The position numbers and the translations under genes are program-made. Below are positions 25,505 through 33,535 of a DNA stretch of 64,000 bases, in pieces. Position 1 is the stretch's first letter, and every line of letters begins with the position of its first letter. Below the pieces are notes generated by a model. That model made no database searches and was not told the DNA's origin. It was given only the letters and a program-made list of their open reading frames with translations. This DNA is from Leptothermofonsia sichuanensis E412 (lineage in GTDB: Bacteria; Cyanobacteriota; Cyanobacteriia; Leptolyngbyales; Leptolyngbyaceae): assembly GCF_019891175.1 (NCBI RefSeq), contig NZ_CP072600.1, forward strand, positions 4,712,001-4,776,000, written 5' to 3'.

Positions 25505-26320
25505 TTAAACAGAGGATGCCAGTTGCTCAACAAGGGGCAGAAATATGGGGACTTGTTCGGGTTTGTTGACCACCAGGGTCGGGTAAGCGCGATGGCTATA
25601 GTTCTGACCGGGTTTGAGGGGAAAAATTGGCTCTGGTTCCAGGGGATGCCAGACAGCACCAGCCGCCTGCGTGATTGCCCAGACTGCTGCAATGTCCCAG
25701 ATTTTGGGAGTGGCTTCCACACCCCCCAGGGACCAGCCAGCGGCAACAGTCAGCAGGTTGAAAGTGGCCACACCCAGCATCCGGATTTTGGCGGGGAAAG
25801 GATTTTTCAGAACCGGCGTACTGCGGGCACAGAGGTTGAAGAAGTGGTTGGGTGAAATATCGTCTCCACTGGTATGGATGGGACGATGGTTGAGGAAGGC
25901 TCCGGTGGGTCCTGTCAGTCCAGTGGTGCCGTACCAGTAGCCATGAAAGGACTGGTTCAGGGGTGGCAGACGGACGTAGCCAAACACAGGGGTGCCCTGG
26001 TAGAGCAGCCCCAGGGAAATCCCCCACAGGGGTAAGCCTCTGGCAAAGTTGGTGGTGCCATCCAGGGGGTCAATGATCCAGCACCACCTGGTATCGGGGA
26101 AAATGTGTTCCGCTTCTTCGCTGAGAACACCGTGATCAGGAAAGGCTTCAGCGATCGCCCCTCTTAATACCTCATCTGCCCAGCGATCGGACTGAGTCAC
26201 CAAGCTACCATCCGCCTTTTCAGACGCCTGCACCTGACCAAAATCGTTAAGGAGCTGATTGCCGACTTGGTGGGTGATGGCTTCAGCAAAATTCAACACC
26301 GGGTTCCAAAAACTTTCCAT
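25505..26320 (-). CDS. Inositol monophosphatase family protein
   Basis: 271 aa. Mg-dependent phosphatase fold with the family motifs: the acidic Glu pair in GVLSEEAEHIF, WIIDPLDGTTNFARGLP (metal site D-P-L-D-G-T) and IWDIAAVWAITQAAGAVW (the W-D-x-A-A motif). Substrate may be inositol phosphate, histidinol phosphate or another sugar phosphate; sequence alone does not decide, though the LDGTTNFARGLPLWGISL form is that of IMPase-like cyanobacterial proteins. No signal peptide. It stands alone, about 185 bp after the start region of ppa on the same strand. Confidence 0.9.
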   Translation of the reverse strand: MESFWNPVLNFAEAITHQVGNQLLNDFGQVQASEKADGSLVTQSDRWADEVLRGAIAEAFPDHGVLSEEAEHIFPDTRWCWIIDPLDGTTNFARGLPLWGISLGLLYQGTPVFGYVRLPPLNQSFHGYWYGTTGLTGPTGAFLNHRPIHTSGDDISPNHFFNLCARSTPVLKNPFPAKIRMLGVATFNLLTVAAGWSLGGVEATPKIWDIAAVWAITQAAGAVWHPLEPEPIFPLKPGQNYSHRAYPTLVVNKPEQVPIFLPLVEQLASSV

Positions 26321-26429
26321 GTAGAATTACCAACGTAGGATGGGAAAAGGGTTTCACCCGTGCCCATCGTCAGGAGCCAGACAGATGGGCACATCTGGCT
26401 TTGCTCATCCTACATTGGTCGTTTTTCTA

Positions 26430-26516
26430 GAGACCACAGAGACACAAAGGAGTTGCTCTGTGCTCTCTGTATCTCTGCGGTGAAATCTCAGGTTATAAAA
26501 TCTTCATTTTTTAGAG
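26430..26516. repeat. Family B (ACAGAG) repeat
   Basis: GACCACAGAGACACAAAG and its near complement CTCTGTATCTCTGCGGTG, then the conserved tail AAATCTCAGGTTATAAAATC. It touches the 3' end of the apcF-like gene (stop at 26511). Confidence 0.7.
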
Positions 26517-27020
26517 ATCGGTTTCACTGATCTCACGAACGACATAGTCAAACGGCTCATCCACAAAGGTTGTGTCTTCAACACCCGCAGCAGCCAGTTT
26601 CTCTTTGACGATATTTTTCATCAGTTGAATGCTGCGAGCGGTAGGTCCCAGGGGAATTCCCAGAGAATTAAACATGTCCCGTAACCCAGCCAGTAATCGC
26701 TCATCGAGGACACTATTGTCTCCTGCCACCAATGCATAGCTGCAATAGCGCAAGAAGTAGCCCATGTCGCGCAAATACATGGCATGACGACGGGTAGTGT
26801 AGGCATTGCCACCCGGTTTCAAGAGTTCCGGCTGTTCTTCAAATAGCTGGCTGGCTGCTTTTTTGACGATTTCAGCAGCATTTGAGCTGATCAGGGCTGA
26901 TGCCTGCACCCTGGCGGCTCCGGTGTTGAGAAAGTCCTGTATCGGACTTATCTCATCCCAATTTAAAAATTCACCCGTGAGATCGTAATGTTGAGCGAGG
27001 CTAGTTAGTTTGTCCTGCAT
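26511..27020 (-). CDS. apcF: Allophycocyanin beta-18-like subunit lacking the bilin cysteine
   Basis: 169 aa, the size and globin-like fold of phycobilisome core subunits; the C-terminal part (VKEKLAAAGVEDTTFVDEPFDYVVREIS) and QLFEEQPELLKPGGNAYTTRR segment are closest to ApcF (beta-18) rather than ApcB. ApcF normally holds phycocyanobilin on Cys82 (R-x-A-A-C-L-R-D-M-D-Y-Y). Here the same place reads RRHAMYLRDMGYFLRY: residue 82 is Tyr and residue 87 is Gly, while Asn72, Arg84 and Asp85 are kept. No other cysteine is in a bilin site (Cys93 is one helix turn further on). An RBS (GGAAGAAG) precedes ATG 27020. It is either a non-pigmented structural core subunit or a variant that binds bilin non-covalently. 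A second, normal apcF elsewhere in the genome would be expected. Confidence 0.88.
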   Translation of the reverse strand: MQDKLTSLAQHYDLTGEFLNWDEISPIQDFLNTGAARVQASALISSNAAEIVKKAASQLFEEQPELLKPGGNAYTTRRHAMYLRDMGYFLRYCSYALVAGDNSVLDERLLAGLRDMFNSLGIPLGPTARSIQLMKNIVKEKLAAAGVEDTTFVDEPFDYVVREISETDL

Positions 27021-27152
27021 AAGATGCTTCTTCCAAATCGGTTATGTTTGGGCGATCGATCTATTCGCCATTTGAGTCAATGGACAATATCTAAGCTTGC
27101 AGGCTTACAGGATGACTGAAACCGGAATTTGCCCGGCAACCCGTTACGCAAC

Positions 27153-27208
27153 AACTTCAGTCAAAGAACTTCAAGTCAAAGAACTTCAGTCAAAAACCCT
27201 TCAGTCAT
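27153..27208. repeat. Four imperfect 14-15 bp tandem repeats upstream of apcF-like gene
   Basis: Units AACTTCAGTCAAAG, AACTTCAAGTCAAAG, AACTTCAGTCAAAA and a last, diverged ACCCTTCAGTCATC lie 133-188 bp before the start codon. They could be factor-binding sites of the promoter or simply a slipped repeat. Confidence 0.6.
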
Positions 27209-27376
27209 CTGCCCAAATGGCTTTGCTCTAACTGCTTTCACTTTAATCAGGCAGGTAACCTAAACGCGATGAGTTTATATTTTTTAGTGCTTAAAATTTC
27301 TTAACCAAATTATTCCCCATCAATCCCGGTTTTATGAAGAATTCGTAATATAACTGACGCTTTGAAAGTCGTGACT

Positions 27377-27473
27377 TATAGCCCTTTTCAAGGGTGTGAA
27401 GTACAGTAGGGTGCGGAGCACCCTACTGTACTTCACACTCCCGTACTTTACTCAATTGAAAAACGCTATAAAC
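27377..27473. repeat. Family E MITE-like element, copy 2, with a perfect 20-bp hairpin
   Basis: Ends TTATAGCCCTTTTCAAGG and (reverse complement) TTTATAGCGTTTTTCAATT. Inside, arms 27394-27413 and 27419-27438 are perfect complements around CGGAG. The element at 9548-9708 has the same ends and core in the opposite orientation. Confidence 0.65.
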
Positions 27474-27623
27474 GCCAGGAGAGGGCAGGGTACAGGGGAT
27501 GGGGGTCAGAAAAGGAAGGAGGATGGGATCAGGTTTTGAGCCTTCTAAGTTGCCCTGATCTGAATGGTTACCGCTATAAGCCGGACAAGTTAGAACTCAA
27601 ATTTAGAACTCATATGACAGCGG

Positions 27624-27690
27624 CGCAGAGCCTGCCCTCTGTGCCCTCTGTGTCTCTGTGGTGAAGTTTCAGCCATAAAAGCCTCATTCC
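27624..27690. repeat. Family B (ACAGAG) repeat
   Basis: CCCTCTGTGCCCTCTGTGTCTCTGTGGTGAAG followed by TTTCAGCCATAAAAGCCTCATTCC; the right half of the family consensus. Confidence 0.65.
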
Positions 27691-27797
27691 TGGCTGAAGC
27701 CTTGAATTGCGATCGCGATCGCTGGCATGTCGAAGATCTTAACAATCCGTAACTTCTTCACCCTTTCCCTTTTTCACCTGCATACCATTCAATTTGC

Positions 27798-27839
27798 CTC
27801 ACTTATTTAGCTCATTTACTCACTTATTTAGCTCATTTA
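27798..27839. repeat. Perfect 21-bp tandem duplication
   Basis: CTCACTTATTTAGCTCATTT plus A occurs at 27798-27818 and again at 27819-27839. The second unit covers the stop codon (27833-27835) of the minus-strand glycosyltransferase gene, so the duplication copied the gene's end. Confidence 0.85.
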
Positions 27840-28996
27840 AACGATGCGGCGGACTGTCTGAGGGTTTCCAGATTGCGTCGGGCGGTTTCACAGGTTGGAT
27901 CGAAAGAGAGTGCCTGTTCAAAGGCGGCGATCGCCTGTTTGCGATCATTCAACTGCAAGTATGCAAGCCCCAAACCACAGGCCGGATCAACATTCAGCAA
28001 CGTGGGATCAAACGGTTCGCTGCTGTAAAATTGGGCGGTTTTTGCCAGATGCAGGCAATGGTCAAAGTAAGCGATCGCGCCCAGTGGGAACCCCAGATCT
28101 AGCAGCAAGTGCCCTGCCAGATAATTGAAAGGCAAATGGTTGGGGCACCACTCCAGCCCTCGCTGGTTCAGCATACGAGCAGTTTCCACATCACCCCGAT
28201 CCAGTGCCTGGAGTGCCATAAAGTGCATGAGAGTGGGCAGCCAGTAAAATTCCTCAGGTTTTTCCCCACTCAGCAGGTGGGGCAGGAGGCGATCAAACGC
28301 TTCTTCGTAGCAGGTCTGGGCTTTGTCCAGTTGATCGGTACGCAGGTAGTTACGGGCAAGACAGTCCAGCAGCCAAAAACTTAAGCCTTCCTGCTGATGA
28401 ATGGCTTCCAGGATTGGAATATCCCGATTGAGGGTCTTGTGGCGCAGTTCAACTTCGTTGCTGTTGCCGTAGTGAAGAATCCTGACCCCCTGGAGGTGGT
28501 TGTAGACCAGTGGGCGATCGCCCCCGTACTGAAGCTGTTCATGGTAGCGACCTGCGTAGCGAAACTCCGGCAGGTTACGAAACAGGCGCACATGAAACCC
28601 ACCCAGAAACGCATTTTCCGGTACATTGACATCGTTTCGGGGGACGGCAAATGCCAGCACTTCCGCCTGGGTGAGAAGTTGCTGGCGAAAGTTGGGGTCT
28701 GCAACGACCAGTTCTTCGTCGGCATCCAGGTGCAGGACCCACTCACCTGAAACTCTGGTCAGGGAATAGTTTCGCGCTGCCGAAAAGTCATCGCACCATG
28801 CGAAGTGGTCCAGCTTTGCCCCAAACCGGGCAGCAATTTCCAGGGTATTGTCCTCAGAACCCGTGTCAATCACAACGATTTCATCCACATAGGGCTGGGC
28901 ACTCGCCAAACACCGGGCCAGATGTTTACTCTCATTTCGAACGATCATGCACAAGGACAACACGGGCTGGGAGGACTGTTCCGGGCGATCGGTCAT
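27833..28996 (-). CDS. Family 2 glycosyltransferase with TPR-like C-terminus
   Basis: 387 aa. The N-terminal GT-A domain (about 12-220) has LSLCMIVRNESKHLARCL, EIVVIDTGSEDNTLEIAARFGA, FAWCDDFSAARNYSL and the metal-binding D-A-D in HLDADEEL. This is the group of TPR-linked GT2 enzymes (SunS/LPS-core-like) common in cyanobacteria. The C-terminal half (about 235-380) consists of helical TPR-type repeats (ACGLGLAYLQLNDRKQAIAAFEQALSFDPTCE). Donor and acceptor cannot be read. Its start is 275 bp from the divergent Tab2 gene. Confidence 0.88.
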   Translation of the reverse strand: MTDRPEQSSQPVLSLCMIVRNESKHLARCLASAQPYVDEIVVIDTGSEDNTLEIAARFGAKLDHFAWCDDFSAARNYSLTRVSGEWVLHLDADEELVVADPNFRQQLLTQAEVLAFAVPRNDVNVPENAFLGGFHVRLFRNLPEFRYAGRYHEQLQYGGDRPLVYNHLQGVRILHYGNSNEVELRHKTLNRDIPILEAIHQQEGLSFWLLDCLARNYLRTDQLDKAQTCYEEAFDRLLPHLLSGEKPEEFYWLPTLMHFMALQALDRGDVETARMLNQRGLEWCPNHLPFNYLAGHLLLDLGFPLGAIAYFDHCLHLAKTAQFYSSEPFDPTLLNVDPACGLGLAYLQLNDRKQAIAAFEQALSFDPTCETARRNLETLRQSAASFK

Positions 28997-29063
28997 AGGT
29001 CACCTGTTCATGGTTAAGCAACTGAAGACGTTTACTCTCATCCTGTTTACTCTCATCCTAAAG

Positions 29064-29150
29064 CCTTGCTGACTTTGGGTTTGAATTGAGGGTTGTATGT
29101 ATTGAAGACGTTTTGAAGACGTTCAATTTATACGGCTACTCAATACCACC
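29064..29150. mobile_element. Family F MITE-like element, copy 1, with 10-bp target duplication
   Basis: 87 bp flanked by the direct repeat CATCCTAAAG at 29054-29063 and 29151-29160. Begins CCTTGCTGACTTTGGG and its reverse complement begins GGTGGTATTGAGTAGCC; internal blocks GAATTGAG.GTTGTATG and CAATTTATAC match the copy at 57959-58038. It lies in the divergent promoter region of the GT2 and Tab2 genes. Confidence 0.8.
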
Positions 29151-29271
29151 CATCCTAAAGTTCCCCAGATTGTTTGGATTTCTAATACACTATCTCCACC
29201 CAAAAAAGCAGGCTCTCAGTTCCGTCCCTTAATGGGAGAATGGAATACTGAATCTGCTCTTTTGAGATGCA

Positions 29272-30135
29272 ATGAATACCATTTGGGAACTTGACTTTTA
29301 CTCGCGTCCGATTTTGGATGAGCAGGGAAAAAAAATTTGGGAAATTCTGATTTGTGAGAGTCCTCTGAAGATTGATAGCCCCCTGGACGCTTTGTTTCGG
29401 TATGTCACCTATTGCCCCAGCAGTGAAGTCAACTCTGTGCGGTTGAAGGCGGCACTGGAGGAGGCGATCGCCAGTGCTGACCGGCCTCCCGGTAAAATTT
29501 GTTTCTTTCGGCAGGCAATGAATAATATGATCACGAAAGCCTGCAAAGAACTGGGGATTCCTGCCCAACTGAGTCGGCGCACTTATGCACTTAACCACTG
29601 GCTCCAGCAGCGCCTCACAGAGGTTTACCCGCAGCATCCCGGCTTCCAACCGGGAGCCACCCCAACCGTAAGTTTTGCTGAAACACCACCCCAACCCCTG
29701 CCTGATGCCTTAAGAGGGCAAAAATGGGCCTTCGTGACCCTCGCTGCTGAGGCACTGGCAGACATGCAGGAATGGGCAATTGACTTCGGTGCCGCTTTTC
29801 CTTTGAGTCTGGCTGGCATTTCTTCAGAAGCGACCATTCCTGGTGTGGTTCTCTTCTCTTCCCGGGCAACCCCAATGGCAGCCTGGATGTCAGGATTAGA
29901 ACTGGCCTTCCTCAAGGTGGAGGAAGGCGCAACCGCCCGGTTGCTGCTGGAAACGGGTGTCAATGATCGCTGGACGCTTGCCAGCCTGTCCAAACCGGAT
30001 CTACAGGCAGAAGCCAGGGATTTTGAGACCGCCAAGCAACAGGCTGAGGGAGTGCATTTTCTGGCAGTTCAATCCAGTCCTGAAGCAGAATCCTTTGCCG
30101 GATTTTGGTTATTGCAGGAGGTCAATATAGCGTAA
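29272..30135 (+). CDS. Tab2/Atab2-family RNA-binding translation factor
   Basis: 287 aa. It matches the Tab2 family of cyanobacteria and chloroplasts: start IWELDFYSRPILDEQGKKIWEILIC, then PGKICFFRQAMNNMITKACKELGIPAQ, SRRTYALNHWLQQR, and the C-terminal FLAVQSSPEAESFAGFWLL. In plants and Chlamydomonas, Tab2 activates translation of photosystem I psaB mRNA; cyanobacterial members are needed for photosystem build-up, so the same role is likely here. Soluble, no signal peptide. A plausible start at ATG 29272; no strong RBS seen. Confidence 0.9.
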   Translation: MNTIWELDFYSRPILDEQGKKIWEILICESPLKIDSPLDALFRYVTYCPSSEVNSVRLKAALEEAIASADRPPGKICFFRQAMNNMITKACKELGIPAQLSRRTYALNHWLQQRLTEVYPQHPGFQPGATPTVSFAETPPQPLPDALRGQKWAFVTLAAEALADMQEWAIDFGAAFPLSLAGISSEATIPGVVLFSSRATPMAAWMSGLELAFLKVEEGATARLLLETGVNDRWTLASLSKPDLQAEARDFETAKQQAEGVHFLAVQSSPEAESFAGFWLLQEVNIA

Positions 30136-30301
30136 AGTGTTTTCTAGCGGTCGTAGGTTGGCTTCCTCATAATGTCTGGGTTCAGAATGCAAGTTCTGTT
30201 CAACTCGCCTGAGCATTAGCAGAGTTCGTAATCAATGGTAATAATCTGCCAACAACGCCTAATCCATTAAAAGACTGGTGGCTGATAGCAGTTAGTAACG
30301 T

Positions 30302-31612
30302 ATGGGTTCCGATGAATTGAATCAGGACACGCTGGCAGAGCAGCTACTGGATCTGGCTGCCAGATCTGGGGCAGAAGCAGCGGAGGTGTTTCAGTCGCGA
30401 TCGCTGTCCCGGCCTGTTTTTTTTGAGGCAAACCGACTCAAGCAGTTAGAAAGCGCCCAGGCAGAGGGGACGGCTCTACGACTCTGGAATGGGGGGCGTC
30501 CGGGTCTGGCAGTGGCCTATGGTCCGGTAGACCCGCAGGCACTGGTAGATCGGGCAGTTGCCCTTAGCCAGTTGAATGAGCCAGAAATCATTGAGCTGGC
30601 AGAGTCCAACAAGCAGCATTATCCTGATTTGGGAGAGTCCGTTCCTGTCGAGCAACTGGTGGAATGGGGCAGACAGGCGATCGCCCTCGTCCGTGATGCC
30701 AACCCCGATCTACTCTGTACGGCAGAGTGGGAATGCGAAGCAGAAACGACCCGTCTGATCAACTCTCGTGGTTTAGATTGTGGCTATACGGATACTACTC
30801 TGAGTTGTTACCTGTCCGCTGAATGGGTACGGGGGGATGATTTCCTCAGTATTTCTGATGGGCAGACTCAACGGGGCAGCCTCGACCCGGAAACCCTGGC
30901 AAACCAGATTTTACAGCGATTGGACTGGGCAATGGACAATGCCCTCCCTCCGGTTGGCAAAGTGCCAATCCTGTTCACCTCGAAAGCCGCAGATATGCTC
31001 TGGGGCACTGTGCAGGCAGCATTGAATGGCAAACAGGTGATTGAAGGAGCTTCTCCCTGGAGCGATCGCCTGAATCAACCCGTCACGTCAGAACTGCTGA
31101 CCCTTTCCCAGCATCCAACAGAAGGTCCCTTTAGCTGCCCCTTTGACGATGAAGGCACTCCGACCCGTCCCATTACCTTCATCGACGGGGGGATTCTTCA
31201 ATTGTTCTACACCGATCGCACCACTGGACGCGCCCTGGGTAGCGGCACCACAGGTAATGGCTTTCGAGCGGGTCTGGGTAGCTATCCCACTCCCGGTCTG
31301 TTCAACATCCTGATTCAGCAGGGCACCCGGTCCCTGCCGGAGCTAATTGCCACCCTGGAGGATGGGCTGATTGTGGATCAGATGCTGGGTGGCGGTGCCG
31401 GCATTTCTGGCGAGTTCTCAATCAATGTTGACCTGGGCTACCGGGTCAAAAACGGGCAGGTTACGGGACGGGTGAAGGATACGATGGTGTCTGGTAACGT
31501 TTACACCGCACTCAAACAATTGATTGAATTGGGCAGCGATGCTGACTGGAACGGATCCTGTTACACCCCTTCCCTGATCGTAGGTGGATTATCGGTGACA
31601 GGGCGAGCCTGA
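30302..31612 (+). CDS. pmbA: TldD/PmbA (TldE) family protein
   Basis: 436 aa. It belongs to the TldD/TldE (PmbA) family, whose two-subunit metalloprotease degrades unfolded peptides and matures some peptide toxins. Features: N-terminal domain FEANRLKQLESAQAEGTALRLW, the central VPILFTSKAADMLWGT and the C-terminal GTTGNGFRAGLGSYPTPG and GVSG-like GGAGISGEFSINVDLGYRVKNGQ. The zinc motif H-E-x3-H of TldD is absent, so this is the TldE (PmbA) partner; a TldD gene is not in this window. It ends exactly where lysS ends on the other strand (stops at 31610-31612 and 31613-31615, no gap). Confidence 0.92.
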   Translation: MGSDELNQDTLAEQLLDLAARSGAEAAEVFQSRSLSRPVFFEANRLKQLESAQAEGTALRLWNGGRPGLAVAYGPVDPQALVDRAVALSQLNEPEIIELAESNKQHYPDLGESVPVEQLVEWGRQAIALVRDANPDLLCTAEWECEAETTRLINSRGLDCGYTDTTLSCYLSAEWVRGDDFLSISDGQTQRGSLDPETLANQILQRLDWAMDNALPPVGKVPILFTSKAADMLWGTVQAALNGKQVIEGASPWSDRLNQPVTSELLTLSQHPTEGPFSCPFDDEGTPTRPITFIDGGILQLFYTDRTTGRALGSGTTGNGFRAGLGSYPTPGLFNILIQQGTRSLPELIATLEDGLIVDQMLGGGAGISGEFSINVDLGYRVKNGQVTGRVKDTMVSGNVYTALKQLIELGSDADWNGSCYTPSLIVGGLSVTGRA

Positions 31613-33163
31613 CTACATTTCCTCTCCCTTCTCTGGTTTGAGCAGGGGAAATGCAATCACATCCCGGATGCTGGGGCTATCGGTGAGCAGCATGACCAGG
31701 CGATCAATGCCAATGCCCAACCCGCCTGTAGGCGGCATCCCATGTTCCAGGGCAGTCAAAAAGTCTTCATCGACGCCCTGTGCCTCCAGATCCCCCGCTG
31801 CTTTGCGGGCAGCCTGAGCTTCCAGCCGTTGCCGCTGGTCAATCGGGTCCGTCAGTTCAGAAAAACTGTTGGCGGTCTCCCGCCCTACAATGAATAGTTC
31901 AAATCGTTCCACCAACCCTGGTTTGGAGCGGTGGGGTTTTGCCAGGGGCGAAATTTCCATCGGATAATCGATCACAAAGGTTGGTTGCACCAGGGTATGC
32001 TCTACCTTCTGCTCAAATGCCTCGTTCAAGAGCTTGCCAATGGATTCGCAGTCATCAATATCCGTGAGTCCGGCGGCGATCGCCGCCTTTTTCGCCTCCT
32101 CCAGGGATTGAAACTGGGTGAAATCTAAGCCCGTTTGCTCCTCCACCAGGTCATGCATGGTGGCCCTGCGCCAGGGCGGGGTGAGGTCAATGGGTTCTCC
32201 CTGGTAAGTCACCTTCAGGGTTTTCAAGACATCCTGGGCAGCGGTGCTGATGATTGCTTCCGTCAACCGCATCATGTCGTTGTAGTCGGCATAGGCTTGA
32301 TACAACTCGATCATGGTGAACTCAGGGTTATGCCGGGTGGAAACCCCTTCGTTGCGGAAAACCCTGCCCAGTTCAAATACTTTTTCAAACCCCCCCACAA
32401 TCAACCGCTTCAGGTGCAATTCCAGAGCAATGCGCAGGTATAAATCCATCTCCAGCGTATTGTGGTACGTGATGAAGGGGCGGGCATCTGCTCCCCCGGC
32501 TTCTGACTGAAGGATGGGAGTTTCGATTTCAATGAAACCCTGCTGATCCAGGTAACGACGAATGGATGCGGTAATCAGGGCGCGACGGCGAAAGGTTTCC
32601 CGCACATCGGGATTCACAATCAGATCGACGTAGCGCTGGCGGTAGCGTTTGGCGACATCGGTCAGTCCATGCCACTTGTCGGGCAGGGGCAGGAGTGCTT
32701 TGGTTAGCATGGCGTATTGCCGAACTTTAACGGAAAGTTCACCTCTGGCGGTACGCCGGATCGTGCCTTTTACGCCCAGAATGTCACCGGCATCGCTCAA
32801 CTTCACAAGATGATCAAACGCATCAGGAACCTCTGCCATTCCCTGGTCAATCTGGGAGCGTTCGATAAAAAGCTGAATTTTGCCCGTTTCATCTTGGAGG
32901 TCAAAGAAAGCGAGTTTTTTGCCACTCAGACGCTTCGTCCGAATGCGACCAGCGATCGCAACGTCGGTGGGGTCTTCAGCTTCATTGGGCAGGTCAGCGA
33001 ACATGGCTTGCAATTCAGCGGCGTGGTGAGTTACTTCCCACCGATAGGCAAAGGGGGTTTGACCAACGGCTTTGAGTTGCTCTACTTTTGCCAGCCGGGT
33101 GGCTCGAATTTCTTCCAGGGTCGAAGCGCTGTGAGGTTCTTGGGATGTGCGATCAGATGACAT
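31613..33163 (-). CDS. lysS: Lysyl-tRNA synthetase, class II
   Basis: 516 aa. Class II enzyme with an N-terminal OB-fold anticodon domain (about 60-170; [32 protein letters not shown]) and the catalytic core with motif 1 ([18 protein letters not shown]), motif 2 ([21 protein letters not shown]) and motif 3 ([13 protein letters not shown]). [10 protein letters not shown] is the typical start of the catalytic domain (here [19 protein letters not shown]). Cytosolic and essential. The ATG at 33163 gives a normal length. The pmbA stop codon is immediately adjacent at the 3' end. Confidence 0.97.
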   Translation of the reverse strand: MSSDRTSQEPHSASTLEEIRATRLAKVEQLKAVGQTPFAYRWEVTHHAAELQAMFADLPNEAEDPTDVAIAGRIRTKRLSGKKLAFFDLQDETGKIQLFIERSQIDQGMAEVPDAFDHLVKLSDAGDILGVKGTIRRTARGELSVKVRQYAMLTKALLPLPDKWHGLTDVAKRYRQRYVDLIVNPDVRETFRRRALITASIRRYLDQQGFIEIETPILQSEAGGADARPFITYHNTLEMDLYLRIALELHLKRLIVGGFEKVFELGRVFRNEGVSTRHNPEFTMIELYQAYADYNDMMRLTEAIISTAAQDVLKTLKVTYQGEPIDLTPPWRRATMHDLVEEQTGLDFTQFQSLEEAKKAAIAAGLTDIDDCESIGKLLNEAFEQKVEHTLVQPTFVIDYPMEISPLAKPHRSKPGLVERFELFIVGRETANSFSELTDPIDQRQRLEAQAARKAAGDLEAQGVDEDFLTALEHGMPPTGGLGIGIDRLVMLLTDSPSIRDVIAFPLLKPEKGEEM

Positions 33164-33535
33164 AGTTAAATATGGACTGGCATTGGAGCAGACATCCCTC
33201 CTGAACTGAAGAAAGCCTTAGCTCAGAGCTTCTGGCCATTCATCAGGCTTGGAGGGCGGATATTCATTCCATCATTCAGTTTGGCTGCGAACCTATATTA
33301 TAGGGAGGAATCAAACCACAATCGGTTTCAACGCAGTTCTCTTCAGGGCAGGTGCGGAGGGCACCGGGGAAGTACTCCGTGTTCTCTGGGCCTCTGTGGT
33401 GAAGTTTCAGGGTATAAAACCTCATTCCTCAAAACGGCTGTGGTTAAACAGGGTGTAAAAATGGTAAAGGACTCATGACGAAATAGTCATCAGATGCCAG
33501 GCTAACAGTGGACATCACTTTAGGGATAAACTGCT
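33164..33535. other. Intergenic region between divergent lysS and the GH-like gene
   Basis: 372 bp without a gene. It contains a family B repeat (33347-33435) and otherwise no recognisable structure. Confidence 0.5.
33347..33435. repeat. Family B (ACAGAG) repeat
   Basis: ACTCCGTGTTCTCTGGGCCTCTGTGGTGAAG followed by TTTCAGGGTATAAAACCTCATTCC, the family tail. Confidence 0.65.

Larger units (their letters stand above)
27021..27832. other. Long intergenic region upstream of the apcF-like gene
   Basis: 812 bp with no gene. Contents in order: RBS and leader of apcF (27021-27060); four imperfect ~14-bp repeats (27153-27208); the family E element (27377-27473) with a perfect hairpin; a family B repeat (27624-27690); a 21-bp tandem duplication reaching into the next gene (27798-27839). 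Confidence 0.6.
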
